Notes under the pieces: model-generated
The model's input: the letters and a program-made list of their open reading frames with translations, nothing else
The model's database searches: none
Told to the model about the DNA's origin: nothing
Made by a program: the position numbers and the translations under genes
Shown: one piece after another, positions 1 through 7,725 of the stretch
How the letters are laid out: every line of letters begins with the position of its first letter
Position numbering within the stretch: position 1 is the stretch's first letter
DNA from: Elusimicrobia bacterium UBA5214
GTDB lineage: Bacteria; Elusimicrobiota; UBA5214
Direction: 5' to 3'
DNA: 32,862 nt
Assembly (NCBI GenBank): GCA_002412545.1
Contig: DHVG01000014.1
Location: 1 to 32,862 of the forward strand

Positions 1-20
1 CTTGACAAACCTGCGACAAG

Positions 21-41
21 CCCTAATGCTTGGCATTAGGG
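21..41 (+). repeat. Left-end subterminal hairpin of the IS
   Basis: A perfect 9-bp stem (CCCTAATGC / GCATTAGGG) encloses the loop TTG. It has the same loop and overall form as the right-end hairpin, with two bases swapped in each arm so that pairing is kept. In this family such imperfectly matched ends are the transposase binding sites. Confidence 0.85.
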
Positions 42-106
42 AATCAGAGCAGGCAAAGCAATTTCTCGTATGGGAATAAGAGATAGAATATGATAAAATT
101 ATAGAC

Positions 107-517
107 ATGGTGATAAAGAAGACGAGTCATGCACGATGGGAATTGTGGTATCATATAGCGTGGAGTACAAAATACAGGAAGAGGATATTTGATAATGAAG
201 GGACGAAGGAGGCAATAAAAGAGATATTTAGAGAAATTGCTTTGCAATATGAGATGGAGATAACCGAGATACAAATATTAAGCGACCATGTACATTTTTT
301 AATAAGTGCACCTCCGAAGATTGCTCCGTTCCAAATAGTGCAGATATTGAAAAGTGTAAGCACGAAGAAATTATTTGATAGATATGAATGGTTGAATAGG
401 TATTATTGGGGTGGAGAGATATGGGCAGGAGGATATTTTGTAAGGAGCATAGGAGTTGGGTTAACAAAGGTGATGATAGAGAAATACATAAAGGAGCAAT
501 CTGAGGAGATAGGATAG
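107..517 (+). CDS. tnpA: Y1 (HUH) transposase TnpA, IS200/IS605 family
   Basis: A 136-residue single-domain Y1 transposase that would cut and rejoin single-stranded DNA at the two hairpin ends. The metal-binding HUH motif reads HVH at residues 61-63. The nucleophile is predicted to be Tyr127 in the helix IEKYIKEQ, the position typical of IS608-type TnpA, and 136 residues is normal for the family. No clear Shine-Dalgarno sequence precedes the ATG, in line with the weak translation usual for IS200-like elements. The gene ends 9 bases before the right-end hairpin. Both catalytic motifs are present and the frame is open, so the enzyme is probably functional. Confidence 0.92.
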   Translation: MVIKKTSHARWELWYHIAWSTKYRKRIFDNEGTKEAIKEIFREIALQYEMEITEIQILSDHVHFLISAPPKIAPFQIVQILKSVSTKKLFDRYEWLNRYYWGGEIWAGGYFVRSIGVGLTKVMIEKYIKEQSEEIG

Positions 518-525
518 AAGGCAAG

Positions 526-546
526 CCCCGATGCTTGGCATCGGGG
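526..546 (+). repeat. Right-end subterminal hairpin of the IS
   Basis: A perfect 9-bp stem (CCCCGATGC / GCATCGGGG) with loop TTG, preceded by GCAAG. It is the partner of the hairpin at 21-41. It may also stop transcripts leaving the transposase gene, although no T-run follows. Confidence 0.85.
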
Positions 547-561
547 AAGTTCCTTTAACGC

Positions 562-590
562 TTGACAATTTATCTTATTGAAAGTAAAAT
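562..590 (+). promoter_or_regulatory. Vegetative sigma-70 type promoter for tyrS
   Basis: A perfect -35 box TTGACA (562-567), a 17-base spacer and a -10 box TAAAAT (585-590). Predicted transcription starts near 597, leaving a leader of about 30 bases with GAGG at 613-616 before the tyrS ATG. The -35 box coincides with the right border of the insertion sequence. Confidence 0.75.
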
Positions 591-626
591 ATAAATTCTT
601 ATGGTTCACCATGAGGTTCACCGCGA

Positions 627-1820
627 ATGGAACTAAATAAACAAGTAGAAATCATTAAAACTAATACGGTTGATTTTGTTACCAAAGAAGAACTGTTCGC
701 TAAATTAAACCAAGATAAACCTTTAAGGATAAAATTAGGTATTGACCCTACCGCTCCTGACCTCCATTTAGGGCATACGGTTATTCTCCGCAAGTTACGC
801 CAATTTCAGGACCTTGGGCATAAAATAATTTTTATTATTGGTGATTTTACTGCACGGATTGGTGACCCTTCTGGACAAAATGAGACCAGACCAATGCTTA
901 CGGAAAAAGAAATCAACACTAATGCCAAAACATTGCAAAAACAGATTAGCAAAATTTTGAATATAGAGAAAATTGAACTTTGCTATAATTCAAGGTGGTT
1001 ATCCAAGATTTTTCAAGCAAAAGACCTTGTTGAAGTTACTAAAACTTTGCGTAATTTATTTGGACTTTTTACCGTTCAGCAACTTTTACAAAGAGATGAC
1101 TTTACCAAACGGCAAGAAGCCGGTAAACCAATCACAATTTTGGAAATGATGTACCCATTATTTCAAGCATACGATTCAGTAATGGTGAAAGCCGATGTAG
1201 AAATTGGTGGAACTGACCAACTTTTCAATCTTCTTTTAGGTAGAGAAATGCAAGGCGATTTTGCTCAGGAGCCACAGGTAGTACTTACTTTACCCCTACT
1301 TGAAGGTACTGATGGAGTAAGAAAAATGTCCAAATCTTACGGTAACTATATTGGGATAAATGAACCAGCAAAAGAAATATACGGTAAGATTATGTCAATT
1401 TCTGATGAATTGATGTATCGCTGGTATCAACTTTTAACTGAACATAAATTGGAAGAAATAAAAAAGTTACACCCGCGTGAAGCAAAAGCAAAATTAGCTT
1501 ATGAGATTACTGCCCAGTATTACAATGAAACAACTGCTCAAGTAGTAGAAAATGAATTTAACCGTATTTTTGCTCAAGATAAATTACCAGAAAAAATTGA
1601 AGAGTGTATTTTACCACAAGGTAAAATTAGTATTGTTGATTTAGTTTATCAATGTAAATTGGAAGAATCAAAAAATGCAATTCGTCGTTTAATTCGTCAA
1701 GGAGGAATAAAATTAGATAACCAGAAAGTACAAAATGAGAAAGAAGAAATATTTCTTAACCGTCCCTATATTCTCCAGGTCGGGAAACGTAAATTTAAAA
1801 AAATTATCCCTCAAAGTTAA
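627..1820 (+). CDS. tyrS: Tyrosyl-tRNA synthetase
   Basis: Class I aminoacyl-tRNA synthetase that attaches tyrosine to tRNA-Tyr in the cytoplasm. Its 397 residues fit the bacterial enzyme. The HIGH-type motif reads HLGH at residues 47-50 and the KMSKS loop is exact at 233-237. The C-terminal 65 residues form an S4 RNA-binding domain. The ATG at 627 follows GAGG (613-616) with 10 bases between. No T-box leader is present, as the predicted leader is only about 30 bases. The gene lies 8 bases upstream of a diguanylate cyclase gene and may be co-transcribed with it. No internal repeat tract was found in it, unlike many neighbours. Confidence 0.96.
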   Translation: MELNKQVEIIKTNTVDFVTKEELFAKLNQDKPLRIKLGIDPTAPDLHLGHTVILRKLRQFQDLGHKIIFIIGDFTARIGDPSGQNETRPMLTEKEINTNAKTLQKQISKILNIEKIELCYNSRWLSKIFQAKDLVEVTKTLRNLFGLFTVQQLLQRDDFTKRQEAGKPITILEMMYPLFQAYDSVMVKADVEIGGTDQLFNLLLGREMQGDFAQEPQVVLTLPLLEGTDGVRKMSKSYGNYIGINEPAKEIYGKIMSISDELMYRWYQLLTEHKLEEIKKLHPREAKAKLAYEITAQYYNETTAQVVENEFNRIFAQDKLPEKIEECILPQGKISIVDLVYQCKLEESKNAIRRLIRQGGIKLDNQKVQNEKEEIFLNRPYILQVGKRKFKKIIPQS

Positions 1821-1828
1821 TTATCTAA

Positions 1829-3262
1829 ATGGACTCCCCAAGAAGAGGTAATCACCTCAAAAGTTGGCAGGCAATAATTTTTATTCTTTTTCTTATCCTT
1901 TTTTTTATTGTGTCATTTTATTTTTTTAAATTTCCATTAGCCAGCCACTTCTCTTTTCTTTTTTATCTTGCCTTTTCTGGTTGGAGCTTAATTCTTCTTG
2001 ATTTTGGTAGTGTAAAATTTCTTATTTTTTTATCATTTTTGCTTGGGTTAAGTGGTTTACTTTTTCAATGGGTTGGTTTTTCCTTTGAGCAGTTATGGAA
2101 AAGGAAACTTTTTCTTACTGGTGAATTATTAGTTTTTTGGTTTATTTGGCAATGGATAAAAAAATCCCGTTCTCGTGAAGAAAAGGAAAAAATAGAACAA
2201 GAAAAAATACTTAAAGAATTACGAAAAAATTCAGAAGAAGTAACTAAAGAGACAGAAAATTATCTTCTTCAACTTAATAATCTGGAGTCAAAAATTAACC
2301 GTTTCCAGTTGCTATCTTTGGCGATGCGGGAGTTGGGTTCACTGCTTAGGGCAAATGAGATACAGAAGAAACTTAAAGACCTGTTGGTAACCTGTTTCCC
2401 CGAGACAGTTGGTGTAGTTTCTCTTGAACCTTTTGAAATTTCCCGTGACCCTTTTAGTAAATGGATTGGAGAACGGTATGTGCCTCTTTTGATTACTGAC
2501 CTTAAAGAAGATTTGCGTTTCCCAGAAACAACTTCTTCTTCAAAAATAGGTTCTCTTCTTGCTGCACCTTTAGTGGTAGAAAATAAAATTGTTGGTCTTG
2601 CCCGGATTGAAGGTAGAGAATCTCATCTTTATGATAATGATGATTTACGTCTTTTAGATATGCTGACAATGGTTGGTTCTCTTTCCTTAGAAAATGCACA
2701 TCTTTTTTCCAAAGTGCAGGGACTCTCCGTTACCGACACACTTACTGGACTTTATACCCATCGTTTCTTCCAGGAGCGTCTTAACGAAGAAATCTTGCGT
2801 GCTGGACGGTATCATCTTGATTTAGGACTTCTTTTGATTGATGTTGACCATTTTAAGAAATGTAATGATACTTACGGACATCAAGTTGGTGATGAAATAC
2901 TGAAAATGGTGGCTGAGTTCATTAAACAAAAAGTACGCACAAGTGATCTTTTAGCCCGTTATGGTGGTGAAGAGTTTGCAGTTTTACTTTTACAAAGTGG
3001 TTACCAGACAAGTTACTTAGTTGCGGAAAGAATGCGTCAAGCAATTGCGGAGAATCTTTTCTTCATTTCTGGGCAGGGGATAAACATCCCCGGGCAGGGA
3101 GTAAGTACTCTTGGGCAGACGCTTAAAGTTACAGTAAGTATTGGTGTCTCCGCATTTCCTGAAGAAGCAACTACTACTAGTCAGCTTATTCGTATTGCTG
3201 ACCAGAGACTTTATCAAGCAAAATCAGCGGGACGTAACCGTGTCGGAGGGAAAGAGGGATGA
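1829..3262 (+). CDS. Membrane diguanylate cyclase with GAF and GGDEF domains
   Basis: Predicted to condense two GTP into cyclic-di-GMP at the membrane. The N-terminal 110 residues contain about four hydrophobic segments rich in Phe and Leu, then a charged coiled-coil linker (about 112-160). A GAF-like sensor domain (about 160-295) and a GGDEF domain (about 305-475) follow. The active-site motif is GGEEF at 379-383. RTSD lies exactly five residues upstream, matching the RxxD inhibitory I-site, so product feedback inhibition is likely. Between the active site and the conserved KVTVSIGVS strand there is an extra Gly/Gln-rich stretch encoded by a repeat (3070-3118). The stop overlaps the next start as ATGA, indicating translational coupling to a second cyclase. 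Confidence 0.88.
   Translation: MDSPRRGNHLKSWQAIIFILFLILFFIVSFYFFKFPLASHFSFLFYLAFSGWSLILLDFGSVKFLIFLSFLLGLSGLLFQWVGFSFEQLWKRKLFLTGELLVFWFIWQWIKKSRSREEKEKIEQEKILKELRKNSEEVTKETENYLLQLNNLESKINRFQLLSLAMRELGSLLRANEIQKKLKDLLVTCFPETVGVVSLEPFEISRDPFSKWIGERYVPLLITDLKEDLRFPETTSSSKIGSLLAAPLVVENKIVGLARIEGRESHLYDNDDLRLLDMLTMVGSLSLENAHLFSKVQGLSVTDTLTGLYTHRFFQERLNEEILRAGRYHLDLGLLLIDVDHFKKCNDTYGHQVGDEILKMVAEFIKQKVRTSDLLARYGGEEFAVLLLQSGYQTSYLVAERMRQAIAENLFFISGQGINIPGQGVSTLGQTLKVTVSIGVSAFPEEATTTSQLIRIADQRLYQAKSAGRNRVGGKEG
3070..3118 (+). repeat. In-frame palindrome and GGGCAG repeats inside the GGDEF domain
   Basis: Three GGGCAG words are spaced about 20-25 bases apart. A perfect hairpin GGGGAT-aaac-ATCCCC lies at 3076-3091, and a second palindrome GAGT-aagt-ACTC at 3099-3110. 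The stretch encodes a Gly/Gln-rich loop not expected in GGDEF domains, so it looks like an in-frame insert. Confidence 0.55.
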
Positions 3263-4482
3263 GCATCTCCGAGCTGTTGAAATATTTCATTCCTTTAATT
3301 CTTTTTTTTATTCCTTTAACCATTATTTCCCGGCAGTTTAGTCAAAAATATAAATTACGAAAAAAAAATTACGAAGATACTTTCTTCCAACTGAATAAAG
3401 AATACGAAGATAAAAAAATACAACTACAAAAAATTAAAGAAAAAATTTTCTCGAAAGAAAAAGAGATAAAAAGGGTTACTTATCTTTATGAATTAATTAA
3501 ACGGATGGCAAAAATATTAACCTGGGATGAGATGCTTAAGCTTCTTAAAAAAGCAATCAAGGAATATCTAAATTTATCCGTTTTTCTCTTTTTTATCCCG
3601 GAGAGAAGACAAGGTGATGTTTCTTTAAGTTTTTCTCTTGTTCTCCGTGAGGAATTCTTTTTTGATGAAGATTCTATAAAGAGATATTTTACTAACGAGG
3701 CACTTCTTTCTTATGCTAAAGAAAAAAAAGCAAAAATTGTTCAAGTTGACAAAGAAAAAATGCTCTTTTTACCTTTTTACCGGGAAGATGAAACACTCGG
3801 TTTACTCTGGGCAAAAGTTGAGGAACCTTCCACGATGAAAGTTTGGCAACCTGAGGAAGGAATGATTACTTCAAATGAACTAATTAGTGAAGCGGAGAAT
3901 TTAGCCAGTGAGTTAATTTTAGGTTTAGAAAAAGTAAAACTTTACACTGCGGTAGAAGAAATGTCGCGTTTTGATGGATTAACTGGTTTATATCGGAGGT
4001 ATTATTTTGAGACTCGTCTTGCGGAGGAAATTGTGCGTATTCGTCGTTACAGTGGTGTTTTCTCAGTTAGTTTGATAGATATTGACTATTTCAAAAAATG
4101 TAATGATACTTACGGGCATCAAGTTGGAGACCAAATTCTTCAGCGCTTAGGGAAAATTTTAAAAGAAAATTTATATGAAACGGATATCATTGCGCGTTAT
4201 GGAGGTGAAGAATTTGTTATCCTTTTCCCGCGTGCTGAACCGGAAGGCGTAAAGAGAAAAATGGAGAATTTAAGAGAAAAAATTGCTGCTGAAGATTTTA
4301 TTCTTGATTGGGGAAAGTTAAAAATTACTGTTAGTATTGGTCTTGCCCACTATCCAAGGGATGGTCCCACTGCGGAGGAGATTCTCCGTGCTGCTGACCA
4401 GTCATTATATTTTTCTAAGCAAAGAGGGAGGAATTGTTTAAGTGAATACAGTGAAACTCTCGCCAAAAATTCTTATTCTTGA
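3259..4482 (+). CDS. Membrane-anchored diguanylate cyclase, second GGDEF protein
   Basis: A 407-residue predicted cyclic-di-GMP synthase. One transmembrane helix (about 8-24) is followed by a long Lys/Glu coiled coil (about 30-75), a divergent GAF-like region (about 75-230) and a GGDEF domain (about 240-400) with GGEEF at 315-319. Where the upstream cyclase has an RxxD I-site, this one has YETD, so it probably lacks classical product inhibition. The two catalytic domains share the stretch KKCNDTYGHQVGD and probably arose by duplication. The start overlaps the upstream stop (ATGA). The 3' end overlaps the ferredoxin-like korD by 41 bases, so the operon continues into the oxidoreductase genes. 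Confidence 0.87.
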   Translation: MSISELLKYFIPLILFFIPLTIISRQFSQKYKLRKKNYEDTFFQLNKEYEDKKIQLQKIKEKIFSKEKEIKRVTYLYELIKRMAKILTWDEMLKLLKKAIKEYLNLSVFLFFIPERRQGDVSLSFSLVLREEFFFDEDSIKRYFTNEALLSYAKEKKAKIVQVDKEKMLFLPFYREDETLGLLWAKVEEPSTMKVWQPEEGMITSNELISEAENLASELILGLEKVKLYTAVEEMSRFDGLTGLYRRYYFETRLAEEIVRIRRYSGVFSVSLIDIDYFKKCNDTYGHQVGDQILQRLGKILKENLYETDIIARYGGEEFVILFPRAEPEGVKRKMENLREKIAAEDFILDWGKLKITVSIGLAHYPRDGPTAEEILRAADQSLYFSKQRGRNCLSEYSETLAKNSYS

Positions 4483-4678
4483 AGAAAAATGTAAAGGTTG
4501 TGGACTTTGTGTCCATCACTGTAGACGAGGATGTTTAGAAATTTCAGAAAAGTTTAATTCTCGTGGTTATCACCCGGTAGTTTTTGTAGACATGGATTAC
4601 GCAGAAAAAAAAGGATGTAATAGTTGCGGATTTTGTTATCTTATCTGCCCGGATACAGCAATTGAGGTGTACAAATGA
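4442..4678 (+). CDS. korD: 2-oxoacid:ferredoxin oxidoreductase, delta (ferredoxin) subunit
   Basis: A 78-residue protein carrying two [4Fe-4S] clusters that would pass electrons from the oxidoreductase core to ferredoxin. Cluster ligands are visible as C17, C20, C23, C27 and C59, C62, C65, C69, the last followed by Pro. The GTG at 4442 is chosen because GGGAGG (4426-4431) lies 10 bases upstream; a second GTG at 4451 is too far from that site. The gene begins inside the end of the upstream cyclase gene and its stop overlaps the korA ATG. The order delta-alpha-beta-gamma matches 2-oxoglutarate-type enzymes of anaerobes, but the substrate is not fixed by sequence alone. Confidence 0.85.
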   Translation: MNTVKLSPKILILEEKCKGCGLCVHHCRRGCLEISEKFNSRGYHPVVFVDMDYAEKKGCNSCGFCYLICPDTAIEVYK

Positions 4679-5802
4679 AACGTACTCAACGGGCAAAACG
4701 GACAAAACGGACGAAACCAGCTCAACGGATATTGATGAAAGGTAATGTAGCAATTTGTGAAGGAGCTATTACTGCTGGTTGCCAAGCATATTATGGTTAT
4801 CCGATCACTCCTCAGAATGAAATTCCGGCCTATCTGGCAAAAAGAATGGTGGAACTAGGCAGAGTATTCCTGCAAGCCGAGTCAGAATTAGCAGCAATCA
4901 ATATGGTTTTCGGTTCAGCAGTTGCAGGTGCGCGGGCGATGACTTCGTCTTCATCTCCGGGAATAAGTTTGAAACAGGAAGGAATTTCCTATTTGGCTGG
5001 TTGCGAATTACCAGCAGTGATTGTTAATGTGCAGAGAGGTGGACCGGGTTTGGGTAATATTTCCGGTTCACAAGGTGATTATTTTCAAGCAACAAGAGGT
5101 GGTGGACATGGTGATTATAAGAACATCGTTTTAACGCCGTATTCAGTACAAGAAATGTATGATTTAACCATTTTAGCTTTTGACTTAGCTGATAAATATC
5201 GTAATCCGGTAATCGTTTTGGCTGACGGTGTATTGGGTCAGATGCTTGAACCGGTAACTCCATCAACCATTAGCCATCAGCCAATAGCCATCAGTAAAGA
5301 CTGGGCTCTTGATGGGTGCAAGGGAAGAGAACCACGGAAGATTCGTTCGCTTTTGATGGCGGAAGGTGCTTTGGAAGAACATAATTGGAAATTGAATGAA
5401 AAATATAGTAAAATCAAAAAAAATGAGGTACGGTACGAGACATATAATCTTATGGATGCGGAGATAGTTTTGGTTGCTTTTGGTATTGCCGCAAGAGTAG
5501 GTAAAGGTGCGATGAATATTGCTCGGGGGAAGGGATATAAAGTTGGTTTAATTCGTCCGATAACTTTGTGGCCGTTCCCGGAAAAAATTATTTCTGACAC
5601 TGCTGAACGACTTCACTCAATTACTCAATCACTTAATCACTTAACCACCTTCTTAGTAGTAGAAATGAATCTCGGACAGATGCTTGAAGATGTAAAATTG
5701 GCTGTTAGTGGTAAAGTACCAGTAGAGTTTTACGGTCGCCCTGGGGGCGGCTTGGTCACCCAGGAAGAAATTCTTGAAAAAATTAAACAAATCTCAAAAT
5801 GA
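4675..5802 (+). CDS. korA: 2-oxoacid:ferredoxin oxidoreductase, alpha subunit
   Basis: Alpha subunit of the CoA-dependent oxidative decarboxylation of a 2-oxoacid, probably 2-oxoglutarate. The pyrimidine-binding domain opens with MKGNVAICEGAI and contains YGYPITPQNEIPAYL, both typical of KorA/VorB. A C-terminal transketolase-like domain ends near residue 370. The ATG at 4675 overlaps the korD stop and follows GAGGTG, so coupling favours it. However, the first 20 residues are encoded almost wholly by a 9-base tandem repeat (4685-4729) and the family-typical start is the ATG at 4735. Two further repeat tracts (5260-5294 and 5614-5645) are translated within the protein. The stop overlaps the korB start by 4 bases. 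Confidence 0.9.
   Translation: MKRTQRAKRTKRTKPAQRILMKGNVAICEGAITAGCQAYYGYPITPQNEIPAYLAKRMVELGRVFLQAESELAAINMVFGSAVAGARAMTSSSSPGISLKQEGISYLAGCELPAVIVNVQRGGPGLGNISGSQGDYFQATRGGGHGDYKNIVLTPYSVQEMYDLTILAFDLADKYRNPVIVLADGVLGQMLEPVTPSTISHQPIAISKDWALDGCKGREPRKIRSLLMAEGALEEHNWKLNEKYSKIKKNEVRYETYNLMDAEIVLVAFGIAARVGKGAMNIARGKGYKVGLIRPITLWPFPEKIISDTAERLHSITQSLNHLTTFLVVEMNLGQMLEDVKLAVSGKVPVEFYGRPGGGLVTQEEILEKIKQISK
4685..4729 (+). repeat. 9-base tandem tract, five units, at the korA 5' end
   Basis: Five exact-register nonamers with consensus CAAAACGGA; units 2 and 3 are identical and units 1 and 5 share CTCAACGG. If translation starts at 4675 the tract encodes a basic Lys/Arg/Thr-rich extension. If it starts at 4735 the tract is leader. 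Confidence 0.8.
5260..5294 (+). repeat. 7-base tandem tract in korA, five units
   Basis: Five consecutive heptads in perfect register with consensus CCATCAG; every unit begins with CCA. It is translated in frame as Ser/His/Gln/Ile-rich residues between the two conserved domains of KorA. The same AGCCATCAG word recurs in the aroE tract. Confidence 0.85.
5614..5645 (+). repeat. 8-base tandem tract in korA, four units
   Basis: Four consecutive octamers with consensus CACTCAAT or CACTTAAT, in perfect register. They are translated in frame just before the conserved FLVVEMN segment of the C-terminal domain. Confidence 0.8.
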
Positions 5803-6545
5803 AAAAAATATTCTCCCGACCGGAAAGTTTAAAAGAAACACAACATTTATATTGTCCGGGTTGTGGGCATGGAATTATCCATCGGATAATTGCTGAAGTG
5901 GCAGATGAATTAAATATTCGTGAGAAAACAATTGGTATTGCGCCGGTAGGATGTGCAGTTTTTGCTTACGATTACTGGAATTTTGATGTTACTGAAGCGG
6001 CACACGGTCGTCCTCCAGCAGTAGCAACCGGAATAAAACGTGTCCTTCCGAATAGGATTGTTTTTACTTATCAAGGTGATGGTGATTTAGCGGCAATTGG
6101 TACTGCAGAAATTATCCATGCCGCAAACCGTGGAGAAAAGATTACCGTGATCTTTGTGAACAATGCCGCCTACGGGATGACCGGTGGACAGATGGCGCCG
6201 ACAACACTAATTGGACAGAAAACTTTAACTACACCTTTCGGAAGAAATGCTGAACGTGATGGTTATCCTTTGAAAATATGTGAATTACTCTCCTCACTTG
6301 AAGGGGTAGTTTTTCTTGAGCGCACAGGAGTAAATAGTCCAGAAAATGTTTTAAAAACTAAAAAAGCAATCAAGAAAGCATTTCAAAACCAAATTGGTAA
6401 TTCAGGTTTTTCTTTGGTGGAGGTTCTTTCTCAATGTCCGGTAATCTGGCGGATGGGACCAGTGGAATCCTGCAAATGGATAGAAAAAGTGATGGTAAAA
6501 ACTTTTCCTTTAGGTGTATTTAAGGATACGAATAGACACGAATAA
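5799..6545 (+). CDS. korB: 2-oxoacid:ferredoxin oxidoreductase, beta (TPP-binding) subunit
   Basis: Beta subunit that binds thiamine pyrophosphate and helps hold the catalytic [4Fe-4S] cluster. The CPGCGHG motif is at residues 19-25, and the TPP/Mg motif GDGD (93-96) is followed by NN and GMTGGQMAPTT, all characteristic of KorB. Its 248 residues are slightly under the common length. The last residues (DTNRHE) are encoded by the start of an intergenic ATTCGTG repeat, so the native C-terminus was probably a little different. The gene overlaps korA by 4 bases and is separated from korC by about 106 bases of that repeat. Confidence 0.92.
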   Translation: MKKIFSRPESLKETQHLYCPGCGHGIIHRIIAEVADELNIREKTIGIAPVGCAVFAYDYWNFDVTEAAHGRPPAVATGIKRVLPNRIVFTYQGDGDLAAIGTAEIIHAANRGEKITVIFVNNAAYGMTGGQMAPTTLIGQKTLTTPFGRNAERDGYPLKICELLSSLEGVVFLERTGVNSPENVLKTKKAIKKAFQNQIGNSGFSLVEVLSQCPVIWRMGPVESCKWIEKVMVKTFPLGVFKDTNRHE

Positions 6546-6637
6546 AAAAATTCACGAATGTTTGCGAATAAAAAATTCGTGTTAATTCGTGTGTTTAATT
6601 CGTGGACATTCGTGCAGTTAATTCGAGCAAATTCGTG
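6526..6637. repeat. ATTCGTG palindromic repeat cluster between korB and korC
   Basis: CACGAAT-type heptamers (two of four exact) are followed by six ATTCGTG-type heptamers in inverse orientation, with 3-6 bases between copies. The two arms could fold into a long hairpin. The 18-base block ATTCGTGCAGTTAATTCG (6608-6625) recurs exactly at 10370-10387. The left edge is translated as the end of KorB. Confidence 0.8.
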
Positions 6638-6651
6638 ATATTTTGAAAAGA

Positions 6652-7215
6652 ATGAGAGAAGAAATAATTATTGCTGGTTCGGGTGGTCAGGGGATACTTT
6701 TCGCGGGTGAACTTTTAGCCCAGGCCGCGATGAATATAGGTAAAGAGGTAAGTTTTTTTCCTTCCTACGGAGCAGAAATACGTGGTGGTAGTGCAAATTG
6801 TACGGTAGTTATTTCCGATAAAGAAATTGGTTCACCAGTAGTATTCAATCCGTCAAGTATTATTATTTTAAACAATTTTTCTCTGAACTGTTTTCTTCCT
6901 CGTTTGAAAAAAGGAGGACTACTGGTAATTAACTCTTCATTAGTGAACACAGAGATAAATCGTCAGGATATAGAAATCGTGAGAATACCAGCGAGTGAAA
7001 TTGCCGAAAAAAAGGTTGGAAATTTAAAGACAACTAATCTAGTTATTCTTGGAAAATACTTGGGGAAAAAAAGGATTATTCCAATGGAAAATATGCTTAA
7101 GTCAATAAAAACAGTTTTAAATGGGGAAAAAGAATTGATTTCTTTAAACAGTGAAGCATTGCAATATGGGTATGAATATCCGTTAGTAGTTAATTCGGTT
7201 AATCCCGATAACTAA
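6652..7215 (+). CDS. korC: 2-oxoacid:ferredoxin oxidoreductase, gamma subunit
   Basis: A 187-residue gamma subunit of the same complex. The N-terminus IIIAGSGGQGILFAG and the motif YGAEIRGGSANC are diagnostic of KorC/PorC-type subunits. An in-frame TTG at 6643 is possible, but the ATG at 6652 brings the protein to the family-typical start (MREEIIIAGSGGQG). No strong ribosome site is seen, and the upstream spacer is repeat DNA. The end of the gene runs into TTAAT-rich repeat sequence. With korD, korA and korB it makes the complex complete, which implies ferredoxin-based anaerobic carbon metabolism. Confidence 0.92.
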   Translation: MREEIIIAGSGGQGILFAGELLAQAAMNIGKEVSFFPSYGAEIRGGSANCTVVISDKEIGSPVVFNPSSIIILNNFSLNCFLPRLKKGGLLVINSSLVNTEINRQDIEIVRIPASEIAEKKVGNLKTTNLVILGKYLGKKRIIPMENMLKSIKTVLNGEKELISLNSEALQYGYEYPLVVNSVNPDN

Positions 7216-7253
7216 CTAAACGGTCGCAACCGACCAAACGGAGAATTAGTCAA

Positions 7254-7703
7254 ATGATTCGAAAAGCAAAAGTAACTGATGTTGGAGAAATACAAAAATT
7301 AATTAATTATTATGCTGAACAGAAAGAGATGCTTCCACGTTCTTTGAATGAACTATACGAGAATATACAAGATTTTTTTGTTGATGAAAAAAATGGTAAA
7401 ATAATTGCCTGTGCTGCTTTACATGTAGTTTGGGAAGATTTAGCCGAAATAAAATCCTTAGCCGTAAAACTTGAATATAAAAAACACGGCCTCGGTGCAA
7501 AATTAGTAAAAAAATGTCTTCAGCAGGCAAAAAGTTTAAGAGTAAAAAAAGTTTTTGTTCTTACTTTTAAACCGCAATATTTTAAGCAATTTGGTTTCAA
7601 AGAATTATCCAGAGAAAAGTTACCACATAAAATCTGGTCAGAATGTATTCGTTGCCATCTTTTCCCGGATTGTAAAGAAATTGCCCTTTTAATTAATTTG
7701 TAA
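7254..7703 (+). CDS. argA: GNAT N-acetyltransferase, short ArgA type
   Basis: A 149-residue single-domain GNAT protein resembling the short N-acetylglutamate synthases, which acetylate glutamate with acetyl-CoA as the first step of arginine synthesis. It begins IRKAKVTDVGEIQKLI and has the acetyl-CoA loop in KKHGLGAKLV. The ending, with FKELSREKLPHKIWSEC and a Cys-rich CIRCHLFPDC, matches that subfamily. argC and argJ lie 6-8 kb downstream, which supports the role, although general GNAT annotations cannot be excluded. The 38-base spacer after korC contains a small hairpin (GGTCG / CGACC at 7222-7235). Confidence 0.75.
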   Translation: MIRKAKVTDVGEIQKLINYYAEQKEMLPRSLNELYENIQDFFVDEKNGKIIACAALHVVWEDLAEIKSLAVKLEYKKHGLGAKLVKKCLQQAKSLRVKKVFVLTFKPQYFKQFGFKELSREKLPHKIWSECIRCHLFPDCKEIALLINL

Positions 7704-7725
7704 TCTGCAATTTGAAATTGGGAAT

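Larger units (their letters stand above)
7..566 (+). mobile_element. IS200/IS605-family insertion sequence, transposase only
   Basis: A minimal single-strand-transposing element of about 560 bp. It has a Y1 (HUH) transposase gene flanked by subterminal hairpins at 21-41 and 526-546, and no TnpB or accessory gene. The octamer CTTGACAA occurs at both borders (1-8 and 561-568). The tetramer CAAG sits immediately 5' of each hairpin foot (17-20 and 522-525) and is complementary to the CTTG of each border, matching the guide/cleavage-site pairing known for IS608 and ISDra2. The exact cut within CTTGACAA cannot be fixed, so the ends could shift by a few bases. The element looks intact. The border assignment is inference from family architecture. 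Confidence 0.8.

Noticed and set aside
591..626. T-box riboswitch for tyrS
   Set aside because: The predicted leader is only about 30 bases and lacks specifier-loop and terminator elements. The hisS leader is also too short.
601..636. Eleven-codon open frame just before tyrS, a possible leader peptide
   Set aside because: It contains a repeated GGTTCACC word, has no tyrosine codons and no terminator structure follows, so attenuation is not supported.
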